Shown here: in pieces, positions 45,093-56,615 of the stretch
Numbering within the stretch: the first letter of the stretch is position 1
Layout of the letters: every line of letters begins with the position of its first letter
Source of the DNA: Gibbula magus
Lineage: Eukaryota > Mollusca > Gastropoda > Trochida > Trochidae
NCBI GenBank assembly: GCA_936450465.1
Contig: OW388296.1
Location: 34,930,586 to 34,994,585 of the forward strand
Length of the DNA: 64,000 nucleotides
Direction: 5' to 3'
Translations under genes and position numbers: made by a program
Notes under the pieces: generated by a model
Databases searched by the model: none
What the model was told of the DNA's origin: nothing
Seen by the model: the letters and a program-made list of their open reading frames with translations, nothing else

Positions 45093-46379
45093 CAACCAAG
45101 GTTAGACAAACCTCTCATTATCCCTCTTGTTGACCATATATGGATATATAGAGATGAGTGCTGCTGTTCACGACACTGAGTGAAAACATCCACGCTATCT
45201 CGCTACACTATCTACTGACGGACAGGTAACAATAATGAAATTGTATCTCAGTTTGATCCTTACAAAACACTTTGCTGGTAAACATAGGCGGCATCTATGA
45301 AAGTTGTTATCATCTCAGGTGAACGGATAATCAGAGCGGCAAGCTGTCGTAGGTAAGCCGTCATTAGTACCTCATCACGTTGATGAGTGGCCTCCATCTA
45401 AAGAGATCTTGATGGCCTCATGATGAAAGTTTTGTCTTACTCGGAGCCAATAACTGCACTTGTCATCGCCAGTTGAATCTGTCATCTCACCTGTATAAAC
45501 CCTTCATTTTGTCATCATTATGGGAGAGCCTGTCATCTCCAGCTAATCTTCCATTTTGTTTGATGATATAATTGTCTCTCTTATTCATAGATTCTGCCTG
45601 GTCTGCTTGCCACCAAATTAATTTTGATAAATGGATTTATTGATCTTTCTTGAAACTATATTTTATTACTTTATAATCATGAGCATGCTTTCAAGAGCAA
45701 TTTCATTCAGATTCTCAAATACTTAATGTCATGATTGCTTTGGTATTTTTATCAATTAAAGATAATTGTTGTTTTGTTTTCTTACCTTAATATTATGGAA
45801 TAATTGACTTAATTTCCAATGATAACAAGTTCAAATATGTCAAAGACTGAAATTCTGAGTAATGAATATGTAGTTAATCAAAAGAAAGTTTTATTCGACA
45901 AATAGCAAAGTTTGATAACCCTTCAGTTCCTGATTAATTGGCGAAGCATGAAGGTTCAATATAACTTCTCTGTTTGGTCACAGCCTTGTCTCCCTGCCAT
46001 ACAGATGGGGGTTATGTGCGTTCTTTAACATCTTTATACGTTGGTAGGCAATACAAATTGTTCGTGAGGGCAAATGTCAATTGCATGTCTATCATGAAAG
46101 TACTCTACCTGGCATATTCCTTTTCACTGAGTTGTTGATAGAAATTGTTTATAGTCCAGTTATATACAAATCCCTATAGAACATCTATAAATTCTCCGCT
46201 CTCTTTCTGTTCAATCTTAGTGCACCAGATAGATTGACCACAAAGTTCGCTCTGAGGTCAGAATAAGTGAGGAAAGTCATAAAATAAGCTTGATTTGATG
46301 GGCACTGAGTGCTTTGTGTTTTGCGTTTATTCTTGATATAATACCGGCTACCTGAGTCTTGTGGTCAGTTGCTAACGAA
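45093..46379. other. Unannotated noncoding stretch
   Basis: GTCATC-rich loose repetition around 45360-45560. No gene is supported. Confidence 0.4.
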
Positions 46380-46985
46380 GGTACAGTTTGCTAATGTCCA
46401 CTCTATGGTCAAGTAATAGCTCTGAAATTGTTTGGTCAAGTTTTTGATTCTCACTCAATGGCACTTGTGTTGCAGTGAAAGTAAGATTTGTGTGAGGTTA
46501 ATGCTTCTTTCAAGACTCTTTCCTCGACTTCGTCAATGCAAGGAAAAATCTGCCAACCTGTACATCTTTGTGGCTATGGATGGCACACAAAAACAAGCAA
46601 ACCATGGGTGGTATTGCAAGAAATTATAATGTATATTACACCCAAACTTTACTGCATACAGAGTTCTCTACACAAAAATAGCAGAGTCCTGACGAGATTT
46701 AAACCGCAGACTTCAAGATCCACCGCAGACCATAGTGATATACAGACTAAAGTATTGTAACTGAGTGGTGCTCTGGTCAAGCTGTAACACAGCCAATGTG
46801 TGGTCAAGTGTATATACTATAATATACATGGCTATTTGATGGTCCAAACATAGCTCTATGCATTCTGGTGAGTCTTGGTATGCCATTGAAAGGTCAAGTA
46901 TATTTCTAGAACAATATCATGGTCAAGTATTTATAGCTACCTGTCCACTCTGTGGTCAAGTATGAATAGCCACTTACTGCCCACA
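46380..46985. repeat. Degenerate GGTCAAGTAT repeat interrupted by an old SINE
   Basis: GGTCAAGTA or close variants recur at roughly 40-55 bp, often with CCACTCTGTGG and ATAGCCAC, on both sides of the SINE at 46555-46745. Confidence 0.6.
46555..46745 (-). mobile_element. Decayed type 1 SINE, minus strand
   Basis: Read on the minus strand it contains GGATCTTGAAGTCTGCGG, a box B relic GGTTTAAATCTC, TAGAGAACTCTGTATGCAG, TACCACCCATGGTTTGC and CATAGCCACA, in family order. Much older than the other copies. Confidence 0.75.
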
Positions 46986-49144
46986 AATAGCCCTAGTAAG
47001 TACAAGAGTCCACTGAAGGAATGTTCCACCCAGTGACACAAGCTTTACGAGGACCGTCCATTGAGAGACTCCACACTCTCTTGTGTAGCCGCTTCTCCAA
47101 CTGTGGGCCTCATGCTTCATTACCCGACCCTATAATAAATGAATCTGTTTACATGTGTCACATATCTCTTTGTGATATTTACCTCCTTGTTGACAGTTGT
47201 CACCTTTTATTGAAAAAACATGGAGTTATTGTTACATGAATAGTGCGTCAGATCTCTCCACCCCGCTGCGTTTGATTCCTCTCCTTACCTTTGTAGCACT
47301 CGATCGTTTCAACACCTTGTTTGTCTGAAAGGACGACTCGCCATCACCCAGCTTGTAATTTCTTTATAGAAATAGAAGAAGAGTTTTATTGAAATAGGCC
47401 AGATTGGACAAAATTGCCATTATCCTGGCATAGTTTTCCTCATATTTGTTTTCGATGACTTCACACTCTGGTGAATAGGGATGTTTTTGACAGATTTTCA
47501 TCTTTTGTTGACATGTCAACAGTGTTGTGATGGCTACTGTTCAGTTAATGTCTCTTCTATAGGCGCAATAGATATTCTGAAGATCTCTGTTAGACACATT
47601 GAGTGAACCCTTTGAAAACTTTCATCACTCATTCTGTAAATTGAGATTGTTAAAAGAGATTGACTCCCTTTAGTTATGTGTCAACATCCTCGTGATTGCA
47701 AAGGTTAAGTTAATGCTCCTTCAATTAGGTTTAATAAATACTTTGAAGTCCTCTTTTATACACATTCTTTGACATGATCTTCTCTTGAAAAACCCACCTT
47801 TTGTGTGAATAGCTAAGCTAATGACTTTCGGAGCTGTTAGCTGATGATAAAATATGCTGCTGATATTTCAAGTAACTCCTCACTGCCTATACAAGCCTTC
47901 TCTGCAGACTAAAGCACGGTGAAGAAGAGTAGTGTAGGTACACAGCGTATCCCTGATGCCAGTCTATACTCTTCCTCACGAGTCTGACCGTTGTTGCACA
48001 GCCCGATTAGACAAGTCTGACTTCTGTTGCAGTAAGCTTGACTAGACTTCCTTGATTTGCAAGTGGTGTCGATTTTGATGAGATTTTATCTGACGGCAAC
48101 AAGATGTTTGATTCTGTCCATCATGCTCAGTTTGTTGGGAAGTGTTGCTGTGTTAAATTGACTAGTGTTAGTACATGGAGCAGTTTGTAGATAAAAGCTC
48201 CTGAAATAGCTGCTTAAAGAGTATACTGAAAGAGTGTGTATTTACTCTCCAGAAGATCTCGTTCAGTGTGAGCTAGAGCTCCATCAAGTTGTGGCTCCAT
48301 CAAGTTGTGGCTCCATTAACACCATTGTGTGAAGAGCTCGAGATCCAAGTTGAAGATCCTTGCTTTATATTACTCTCATCTACTTTATCAAATTGTCTCA
48401 TCTCTTTAAATAAATTGTCTCAATACGTCATTAAAATAATGTTATACACTTCAAGTACAATACTTATAGATGTTATTTATCATATAATGAGTGAATATCA
48501 GTGAAATATACTGTCTATCAAGCTACAGTGATGATATCTGATACTTTCACTGTGACCAGTGACTGTTATAATTTGATGTCATAAAACAATGGTCTGACGT
48601 AGCGAATTGTCATGCTAGAGGCCTGTTAACATGAAAAAGACCCTTTTGTGGCGTAATTACAGTAATGACATAATATGATAAATAGAATATTTGTTAATTT
48701 GACAAATACCATGGCAGAGATCTTCTATGTATATATTACCTCATCTACAGATATTATTTGTTTACACATTTCAGGATAAGGGAACAGAAATAAGGACTGA
48801 GAACACGTAAACACCAAGTGTTCATCTTTCATTCCAACAGTCTACTGTTGGACCACTTATTTCAAGAAAAACAAGCAAAATAACATATTTTAGTGATAAT
48901 CTAAGTTATCAATATCAAATTAATGTTTTAAAATTTCTTAGAATTAATAACATTGAATAAAAATTTCTTTAATTTTTTTTTTTTATAAATATTTATTCAC
49001 TATTGCCATTACCCTAAATTATAACAGATCCATCTCCCTTTGTATCATTTGATGAAACACAAGACTTTCAACCCATGGTCCTGAGTTTGAATCCTGTATT
49101 CAACACTTCTTTTATTTGAGCTTGAATAATAAGCTAAGAACAGG
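46986..49144. other. Noncoding; weak repeats and a third snapback remnant
   Basis: Three loose units near 47525, 47690 and 47802 share GTTAATG/GCTAATG and GAAG words. GGCTCCATCAAGTTGT is duplicated at 48274-48310. At 48572-48680, TGATGTCATAAAACAATGG and GTCTGACGTAGCGAATTGTC match the snapback body, with the first CRE-like site mutated. Confidence 0.5.
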
Positions 49145-49164
49145 AAGATTTTCTTGATAATTTA

Positions 49165-49225
49165 ATGTGAAAATACACAACGTTTCGGAGTACATACTCA
49201 CTCCTTCATCAGGTGGAATGTTAAG
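49165..49225 (-). ncRNA. Hammerhead-like core, minus strand, imperfect
   Basis: On the minus strand CTGATGA (complement of 49206-49212) is followed by an extra A and then stem II GGAGT/ACTCC (49200-49204 with 49187-49191). Next come GAAA (49183-49186) and CGTTGTG. Three closing stem I pairs (CAC with GTG) can form. Stem III is reduced to the palindrome ACGT, which cannot fold alone but could pair between two molecules. The extra A and weak stems make self-cleavage doubtful. The pattern CTGATGAAGGAG..CTCCGAAACG also occurs as a hairpin of dispersed retroelement ends. Confidence 0.4.
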
Positions 49226-50006
49226 CCGAATAAGCTATTCAAGTGACATTCTGGAACTTTTCTAAAATATTGTTTATCATATCATTATTATATCATAAAA
49301 AATAAAACTACTTTTAGCATAGAAAATGAATTTAAACTGACAATTGCCTTATATGTAAGAAAAAGCAAGTGAAAGTCCTTCTCCAAAGCCACATCATCAT
49401 TTTCCTCTCTCCCTTAACATCGAGCTGTCACAGAGGTGTCGCACAGTCTCTCTGTCTCTCCTGTGTTGATGAGGAATATCATCTGGCAAGACCGCTAGTG
49501 ACCACTGCTGAACACTGTCCACCTCTAATTGTTTGAAGCAGATCAATGTCCACTCCTGGTCAAGCATTGACCGTTACTACATCAGCTTTGATGGACACCC
49601 TCACTTATACAATCTCTTTATGTACCGAGACCTGGAAACAACTCAAGACAAATTTTATCATGAATTCAACATTTTAAATGAGATTCAACTATATAAAGAA
49701 TAGAAATTCTTTCAAATTCACAATGAGCTAGATTCTGACCAGAAAGAAATATTTTTAACTGCAATTTTTTCATGAACCCGTGCCAAGATTCTTTGATGCT
49801 TTTGTTTGATCAAATAGGTTTTCCGCTCCTTCTTCTTGATGCTGGCTATACTTTGGATTTGGAAAGCATTTCAAAGAATACTCGTATTCCAGTTAATTAA
49901 TACTATTCTATCTAGTCTCTAAAAAGCCTCGGAAAGGTCAAATTGATTAGCCCTGAAGATGGAATGGAGTAGTCATGAATTCTTATATATAGCCTTAGAG
50001 GTTTCT
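49226..50006. other. Unannotated noncoding stretch
   Basis: Nothing recognised. Confidence 0.4.
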
Positions 50007-50015
50007 TTGCTTCCT

Positions 50016-50314
50016 GGGGCGGGATAGCTCAGTGGTTAGCGTGTTCGGCCTCGGATCAAGAGGTCCGGGTTCGAATCCCGCCAGGGGCACGGCAACATTG
50101 ACTGCAGTAGATACCGTTCTACATGCAGTAAGTTTGGGTGCAATGCTACACTGAATTTCAGCATAGTACCACCCACTAGTTCAGCCGCTGCTCTCAGGTT
50201 TCTCCGCAATGTTGCATTGCGTTGCGGGCTTTCTCCCTGCCATAATACTATCAGCCACGATATAAGTGAAATACTCTTGAAAGCGGCGTTAAAACGCCAA
50301 CTCACCTCACCACC
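50016..50314 (+). mobile_element. Type 1 SINE with perfect 9-bp TSD
   Basis: Box A TAGCTCAGTGG at 50025-50035, box B GGTTCGAATCC at 50068-50078, body slightly shortened around GCAATGTTGCATTGCG. TTGCTTCCT flanks both sides (50007-50015, 50315-50323). Confidence 0.94.
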
Positions 50315-50323
50315 TTGCTTCCT

Positions 50324-51339
50324 CTAGATAAATATAACAGGTATATATGGAGCTCTCATTCGTACCTGGGTATACGGGTCATAGGCTGACCAAACATCAT
50401 GTGACCTAGGTTAAACAAAATTTAATTCTTCAGTATACAATAACAAATTGTTTATTGTCGTATTTTAAGTTAAGTTTTTCTCAAATCAGACATTGCCTTT
50501 CAGCATTGATTTAAGTACATTTTCAATCAGCCATATACATGTTTATGTTGGCTACCTTCCCATTTTGCAGCTAATAAATCAGGATCATATAAGCAGGGTG
50601 ATGTTGTGTTTGTATGATACATACTCCTAGAAAGGTCACTCACACATTTTCTGTTGACTTGAGATCCCATCCGATATACATTTCACCACGCAAAATTGGC
50701 TCAAATCACATTTATCATATTTCAATTCCCAAGCACAATACTTCTATTCAAATAAGCACAATGCTATTTGTCATCTTCAAGATGGCTTTGTAGCAAGGTA
50801 GAAATAATAGGACAGTGAATGACAAGAGCGGAGGGACTGTCTGATTGAACACAAAGCTGTTCAGATGACTGTCCCTCTCCTATAGATCAGAGCTCCACTA
50901 TCCCTCACCCTCACACATAAACCATTTGGTTTAAAAAAACAAGAATTTATTGCTTATTTATATTTTTGATTATTGTTCATAAAGTGAAAGTTGTCATAAT
51001 TCTTTGATATCAGGGAATTCAAGCAAACAAGTGTATTTCCATCTTGCACTTACATCAGAAATCATTTGATAGATGTAGAACATTAAGCTGAGACAACATC
51101 TGGAGATGGTATCACTTACACGATGCATCCAAGAATGTCCAAGAACGTCTGGTATTTGTGATGAGTAGGTGCTCGAAGGTCTTATGTGACTGAGGAGTGA
51201 CAAACGAGGATATGACAGCTCATGATGACTCCTCGTCTCCTCTGCGCACCAAGCAGATCAGCTTATGTGGAGACATCACTCTGAGATAGACGTCTCAAAG
51301 TTGCGTCTGATACTCTTGGAGTGACATATCCTGTCATGA
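50324..51339. other. Unannotated noncoding stretch
   Basis: No gene is supported. Base composition rises slightly in G and C from about 51170 towards the array. Confidence 0.4.
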
Positions 51340-53215
51340 CAGATACACCATAGACCAAGGATATTGTGACACATATTTATTCAACTTCCAACATGACAGA
51401 TACACCATAGACCAAGGATATTGTGAAACATATTCACTTCACTTCCAACATGACAGAAACACCAAGGACATTATGACACATATTCACTCAAATTCCAACA
51501 TGACAAATACACATGACAGATACACCATACACCAAGGACATTGTGACACATATTCACTCAACTTCCAACATGACAGATACACCATACGCCAAGGAAATTG
51601 TGACACATATTCACTCAACTTCCAACATGACAGATACACCATACACCAAGGATATTGTGAAACATATTCACTTCACTTCCAACATGACAGAAACACCAAG
51701 GACATTATGACACATATTCACTCAAATTCCAACATGACAAATACACATGACAGATACACCATACACCAAGGACATTGTGACACATATTCACTCAACTTCC
51801 AACATGACAGATACACCATACACCAAGGAAATTGTGACACATATTCACTCAACTTCCAACATGACAGATACACCATACACCAAGGAAATTGTGACACATA
51901 TTCACTCAACTTCCAACATGACAGATACACCATACACCAAGGATATTGTGAAACATATTCACTTCACTTCCAACATGACAGAAACACCAAGGACATTATG
52001 ACACATATTCACTCAAATTCCAACATGACAAATACATATGACAGATACACCATACACCAAGGACATTGTGACACATATTCACTCAACTTCCAACATGACA
52101 GATACACCATACACCAAGGAAATTGTGACACATATTCACTCAACTTCCAACATGACAGATACACCATACACCAAGGAAATTGTGACACATATTCACTCAA
52201 CTTCCAACATGACAGATACACCATACACCAAGGATATTGTGAAACATATTCACTTCACTTCCAACATTACAGAAACACCAAGGACATTATGACACATATT
52301 CACTCAAATTCCAACATGACAAATACACATGACAGATACACCATACACCAAGGACATTGTGACACATATTCACTCAACTTCCAACATGACAGATACACCA
52401 TACACCAAGGAAATTGTGACACATATTCACTCAACTTCCAACATGACAGATACACCATACACCAAGGAAATTGTGACACATATTCACTCAACTTCCAACA
52501 TGACAGATACACCATACACCAAGGAAATTGTGAAACATATTCACTTCACTTCCAACATGACAGAAACACCAAGGACATTATGACACATATTCACTCAAAT
52601 TCCAACATGACAAATACACATGACAGATACACCATACACCAAGGACATTGTGACACATATTCACTCAACTTCCAACATGACAGATACACCATACACCAAG
52701 GAAATTGTGACACATATTCACTCAACTTCCAACATGACAGATACACCATACACCAAGGAAATTGTGACACATATTCACTTCACTTCCAACATGACAGAAA
52801 CACCAAGGACATTATGACACATATTCACTCAAATTCCAACATGACAAATACACATGACAGATACACCATACACCAAGGAAATTGTGACACATATTCACTC
52901 AACTTCCAACATGACAGATACACCATACACCAAGGAAATTGTGACACATATTCACTCAACTTCCAACATGACAGATACACCATACACCAAGGAAATTGTG
53001 ACACATATTCACTTCACTTCCAACATGACAAATACACATTAGACAGAGAATATTGTGACACATATTTACTTCACTTCCATAATGAGAGATACACTATACA
53101 CCAAGGACATTATGACACATGTTCACTCAACTTCCAACATGACATACACCATAGACCAAGGACATTGTGACAGATATTCACTTAACTTCCAATATGACAG
53201 ATACACCATATTTTT
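51340..53215. repeat. 57-bp minisatellite with 291-bp higher-order period
   Basis: The unit reads CACATATTCACTCAACTTCC, then AACATGACAGATACACCATA and CACCAAGGAAATTGTGA. Every four or so 57-bp units a short variant (AACACCAAGGACATTATGAC, then CAAATACACATGACAG) is inserted. Equivalent points recur at 51718, 52009 and 52300, a 291-bp period. Both periods are multiples of three. The ends are diverged. Confidence 0.95.
51473..53170 (+). CDS. 565-codon open frame inside the 57-bp minisatellite (doubtful)
   Basis: Each 57-bp unit encodes 19 residues of the form DRYTIHQGNCDTYSLNFQH, so the product would be an almost pure repeat rich in His, Tyr, Thr, Asn and Asp with one Cys per unit. There is no signal peptide, no membrane segment and no unique domain. 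Open frames also exist in another plus-strand frame and on the minus strand. That is what a stop-free repeat with a length divisible by three gives by itself. I infer a noncoding satellite, but a repetitive secreted or structural protein exon cannot be excluded without transcripts. Confidence 0.12.
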   Translation: MTHIHSNSNMTNTHDRYTIHQGHCDTYSLNFQHDRYTIRQGNCDTYSLNFQHDRYTIHQGYCETYSLHFQHDRNTKDIMTHIHSNSNMTNTHDRYTIHQGHCDTYSLNFQHDRYTIHQGNCDTYSLNFQHDRYTIHQGNCDTYSLNFQHDRYTIHQGYCETYSLHFQHDRNTKDIMTHIHSNSNMTNTYDRYTIHQGHCDTYSLNFQHDRYTIHQGNCDTYSLNFQHDRYTIHQGNCDTYSLNFQHDRYTIHQGYCETYSLHFQHYRNTKDIMTHIHSNSNMTNTHDRYTIHQGHCDTYSLNFQHDRYTIHQGNCDTYSLNFQHDRYTIHQGNCDTYSLNFQHDRYTIHQGNCETYSLHFQHDRNTKDIMTHIHSNSNMTNTHDRYTIHQGHCDTYSLNFQHDRYTIHQGNCDTYSLNFQHDRYTIHQGNCDTYSLHFQHDRNTKDIMTHIHSNSNMTNTHDRYTIHQGNCDTYSLNFQHDRYTIHQGNCDTYSLNFQHDRYTIHQGNCDTYSLHFQHDKYTLDREYCDTYLLHFHNERYTIHQGHYDTCSLNFQHDIHHRPRTL

Positions 53216-53507
53216 TTAGAACGAGGACATTGTGACAAATATTTACTCAAATCATAGTTGTAAAACATACAACAAATGTATACTGTTTTAACTACTTTTG
53301 TCACTTAGGCATGTTAGGAATAAGTGATAGATACTAGTACCTGTATACTTATTTCTTGTCAAATGAAAAAAATAATATGGCAAAACCTTTCAGTATAACT
53401 TACAAAAACTATGATACACTTTAAAAACATAATAAATTATTATTTTGGTTTGGATATATGGGGCCAATTTGATTTTGTAGGGGTCTGAAGCCCTTCTGTA
53501 CCATGAG
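53216..53507. other. Spacer between satellite and LINE remnant
   Basis: AT-rich, starting with a TATTTTTTTAGA run. Nothing recognised. Confidence 0.35.
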
Positions 53508-54149
53508 AATACACAATGTTGTGTAGTATATGCTTACTTTATGAAGAGACTTCAACCATTTCATTGTTGGAGAGAAGACATCGCCAAAAACTAACACGGA
53601 GTTATCTTTCAGAGTTAGTACCTCCAACGCAAGTGGACATACCCGAACGAAATACGAGACACTCATTACTTAGACAGACAATTCAATGTAGAACAGAAAC
53701 TTATAATAAATCATTTTTACCCGATGTTATAAGGAAATTGAATGAACTTCCTACAAATATTAGAAACGCTGAAACCTTAAGTGTTTTTAAAAGTCAACTT
53801 GACCAAACGAATCATACCTTATTTTTTTAATATATACCACGGACCTCGGTTATGCCAGATTACCCACAGTCGTTTAAGATTACAATGCTCAGACCTGAAT
53901 GCACACCGCTTCCATCGTTCTGTCCAACATGATCCAGTTTGTTCTTGTGGTCATTTCTATGAAGATCCATGGCATTTCTTTTTTGTATGTAAAAACTACA
54001 GAGATATAAGACATAATATGTATTTTTATACAAAAGGTTATGACATACTTTTTGGTGCTGCAGACATGTCGAAGGAAGAAAATTTAAAGCTTATTGAGTC
54101 AGTCCACTCCTTCATAATTAATACAGGTAGATTTGGCAAAGTCATGTAA
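53508..54149 (+). pseudogene. LINE (non-LTR retrotransposon) reverse-transcriptase C-terminal remnant
   Basis: The protein would be the tail of the reverse transcriptase that copies a LINE RNA at its target site. The first frame (to 53830) contains LYEET, LLERRHRQKLT, SELVPPTQ, RCRTETYNKSFLPDVIRKLN-type sequence and LPTNIRNAETLSVFKSQL, all in the order usual after the thumb of mollusc and cnidarian LINE enzymes. The second frame (to 54149) has HSRLRLQCSDLN, CSCG, HFFFVCKNY and a closing VHSFI.NTGRF, the zinc-knuckle-like end. The frames are offset near 53820 at a run of seven T. The block between HRQKLT and YLSELVPP is shorter than usual. Catalytic palm, thumb and endonuclease are absent, so it is dead and 5'-truncated. 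Confidence 0.85.
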
Positions 54150-54895
54150 GTTATATAAATATGTAAATTTGGTTATTTTAACCCTTAACTTGCGAATCCC
54201 GGAAGGGACATAAACACGTCAGAGGTGCCTCAATCCGGATCCCGGATACTACACATAGAAAAATTCCACTGCTGTCACTTGCCTTGCAAGCCCTGTGAAC
54301 GGGTCCCAAGACGATTGTGTCCGTGAGTCGCTCCATGAGAATGGCTGTATTTATGCTCCGCGGCCCGCCATGACAATGACACTTTAATCCATGTACACCA
54401 ATTTGCGTGTGCATTGTTGACCCGTAACGCATCGATAATTAGCTTTACAAAAGGCCAATTTTGTTGTGCTCCGCCCCGAAGCATAATTACGCTTGAGGCT
54501 ATTTTCACCCATGTGTTTGCATTGCCTCGGGTTGCCTCGCCTGTACCTGCTATCTGCCTGGCATCTCGCGAGACGGGAAAAAAATCGCTAACTCGCCTTA
54601 CTCCTGCACTTCATATCATGTGAGCGAATTGTTTGTTTTCAAAAACAAATACGGGAAAATAAAGGGGAAAGAATGGACTACATTCCCATAAAAATTAGCA
54701 AATGTCAAAAAAATAATAAAGACACAGCAAGCGCCGTGGAAAAGGGCACGTTCACACTTCGACAATCCCTTTAACAATCGGCGATTTTCACAACTTCTTG
54801 CACATTTATCACGGCTAAAATACTAAATGCATTTTCATATTTTTAGCTCATCTGGCCTGAAAGGCCCGATGGGCTTATGGCATGGGATGGCGTCC

Positions 54896-54934
54896 GTCCG
54901 TCCGTCCGTCCGTCCTTCCGTCCGTCCGTCCGTA
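54896..54934. repeat. GTCC microsatellite
   Basis: About nine GTCC units with one TTCC variant, directly after the 5' hairpin of the nested element. Confidence 0.9.
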
Positions 54935-54949
54935 AACTTTTCGCTTTTT

Positions 54950-55535
54950 CGACTTCTTCTCCAGAACCAATGACTCCAGAGAGCTGAAATTTAATGTACA
55001 GACTCCTTGGCTGAAGGGGATACTAAATTGTAAATTTGGTGACCCTGTGACCCCAAATGTGGGTCACAGGGGTCATAACCTTAAAAGCTATTTTCATCTT
55101 CTTCTCCAGAACCAATGACTCCAGAGAGCTGAAATTTTATGTACAGACTCCTTGGCTGAAAGGGATTCTAAATTGTAGATTTGGTGACCCTGTGACCCCA
55201 AGTGTGGCTCACAGGGGTCATTACCTAAAAAAAACTATTTTCATCATCTTCTCCAGTCCCAATGAACGTAGAGAGCTGAAATTTTATGTACATACTCCTT
55301 GACTGAAGGGGATTCTAAATTGTAAATTTGGTGACAGTGAGACCCCAAATATTGGGTCACAGAGGCAATGACCTAAAATGCTATTTTCATCTTCATCTCC
55401 AGTCCAAATGGCTCTAGCGAGCTGAAATTTTATGTACAGACTCCTTGGCTGTAAGGGATTCTAAATTGTAAATTTGGTGAGTCTGTGACCCCAAATATGG
55501 GTCACAGGGATCATAACCTAAAAGCCTATTTCAGT
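54950..55535. repeat. Four diverged tandem units of about 147 bp
   Basis: GACCCCAAATGTGGGTCACA-like palindromic words recur near 55050, 55194, 55341 and 55489. Each unit begins with CATCTTCTTCTCCAG and GAGAGCTGAAATTTTATGTA. Scraps of the same unit reappear at about 56285 and 56748. Confidence 0.85.
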
Positions 55536-56534
55536 TTACAGCATCTTTCTGAGATTATATGTGCACTTCAATCAGTAAGTAGGTAAGGGAGGTAATTTTA
55601 AAGAAAACAGCTGAGTTAAAGGCATTTCATCTTTCTGATGTGAGAGTTCTAACATGTGCTTTGAGAATATAATATGTCTGATGAAAAAGAGATATTTAGA
55701 ATTAAAAACTTAGAATTGGAGGTCTAACAAAAATTATAAGTCATATTTTATCTTTGTCTCACATTTCACATATGAGTAATTATTTGTATTTTGCAAGTGA
55801 ATTTGCTGATAAAGGTACACAAGTCTAAAAGTATTCTAAAGACTTAATACAGAATCTTTTATTAAATCTAATATTATGTTCTTTGTAATTTAAGAGTAAA
55901 TAATGGAGTTTTTTAATATCTCATGATATTGTGTAATTATTTGGAGAATTAATTAATTAATTATTGAGAATTTCCAGTACGAGTCAATTTGGTATACCTT
56001 ATTTATATCATATTTTATACTTTATAACTGATTTAGTTTTCTATTAACTTTGCAGTTAATTTTATTCAATAGGAACAAGAAATGAGATAGATGTCTACAT
56101 CATGGACATGTTTAATGTGAATCTATTTGAAATGAGAACTATTGAATACCCTTTGAAGGAATAACTTGAAGAGGGATTAAATTTTTTCATTTTACATGAG
56201 ATATGTGAACTGAATATGACTAGTGATGACTGGTGATAACATAGGACTATAAAAGAAGTAGCTATATGAGATTGTGACACCACACCTATTTTCATCATCT
56301 TCTCCAGTACAGAAAAATAATTAATTGTAGGAAAAACTGCATCTAACATATAAATTTTACTGGCTGTGAGTCCAGTGTCTGCATGTTATGTAATTGCATT
56401 GTGTTGACCTCTTCCTGGCAGAAGAATGAAAGCTGATAGTTACACAGAGGTTTCAGGTTACTTCAAACTACTGTGCAGCACTGTGTTATCATAGACTGTG
56501 CGTGAGACTGCTTTAGTCTTCCACTGACTCTAAA

Positions 56535-56615
56535 AAAGAATTTATTCATAGAATATCACCATTTTATTAAGTATTGAAATGGAGCCTATGAGAAATGGGA
56601 TTTTCAAAAACTGGT
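56535..56615. repeat. Dispersed repeat block, copy 2
   Basis: TATCACCATTTTATTAAGTA followed by GGAGCCTATGAGAAATGGGA and TGGTGCTCC, matching 29486-29572. Confidence 0.6.
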
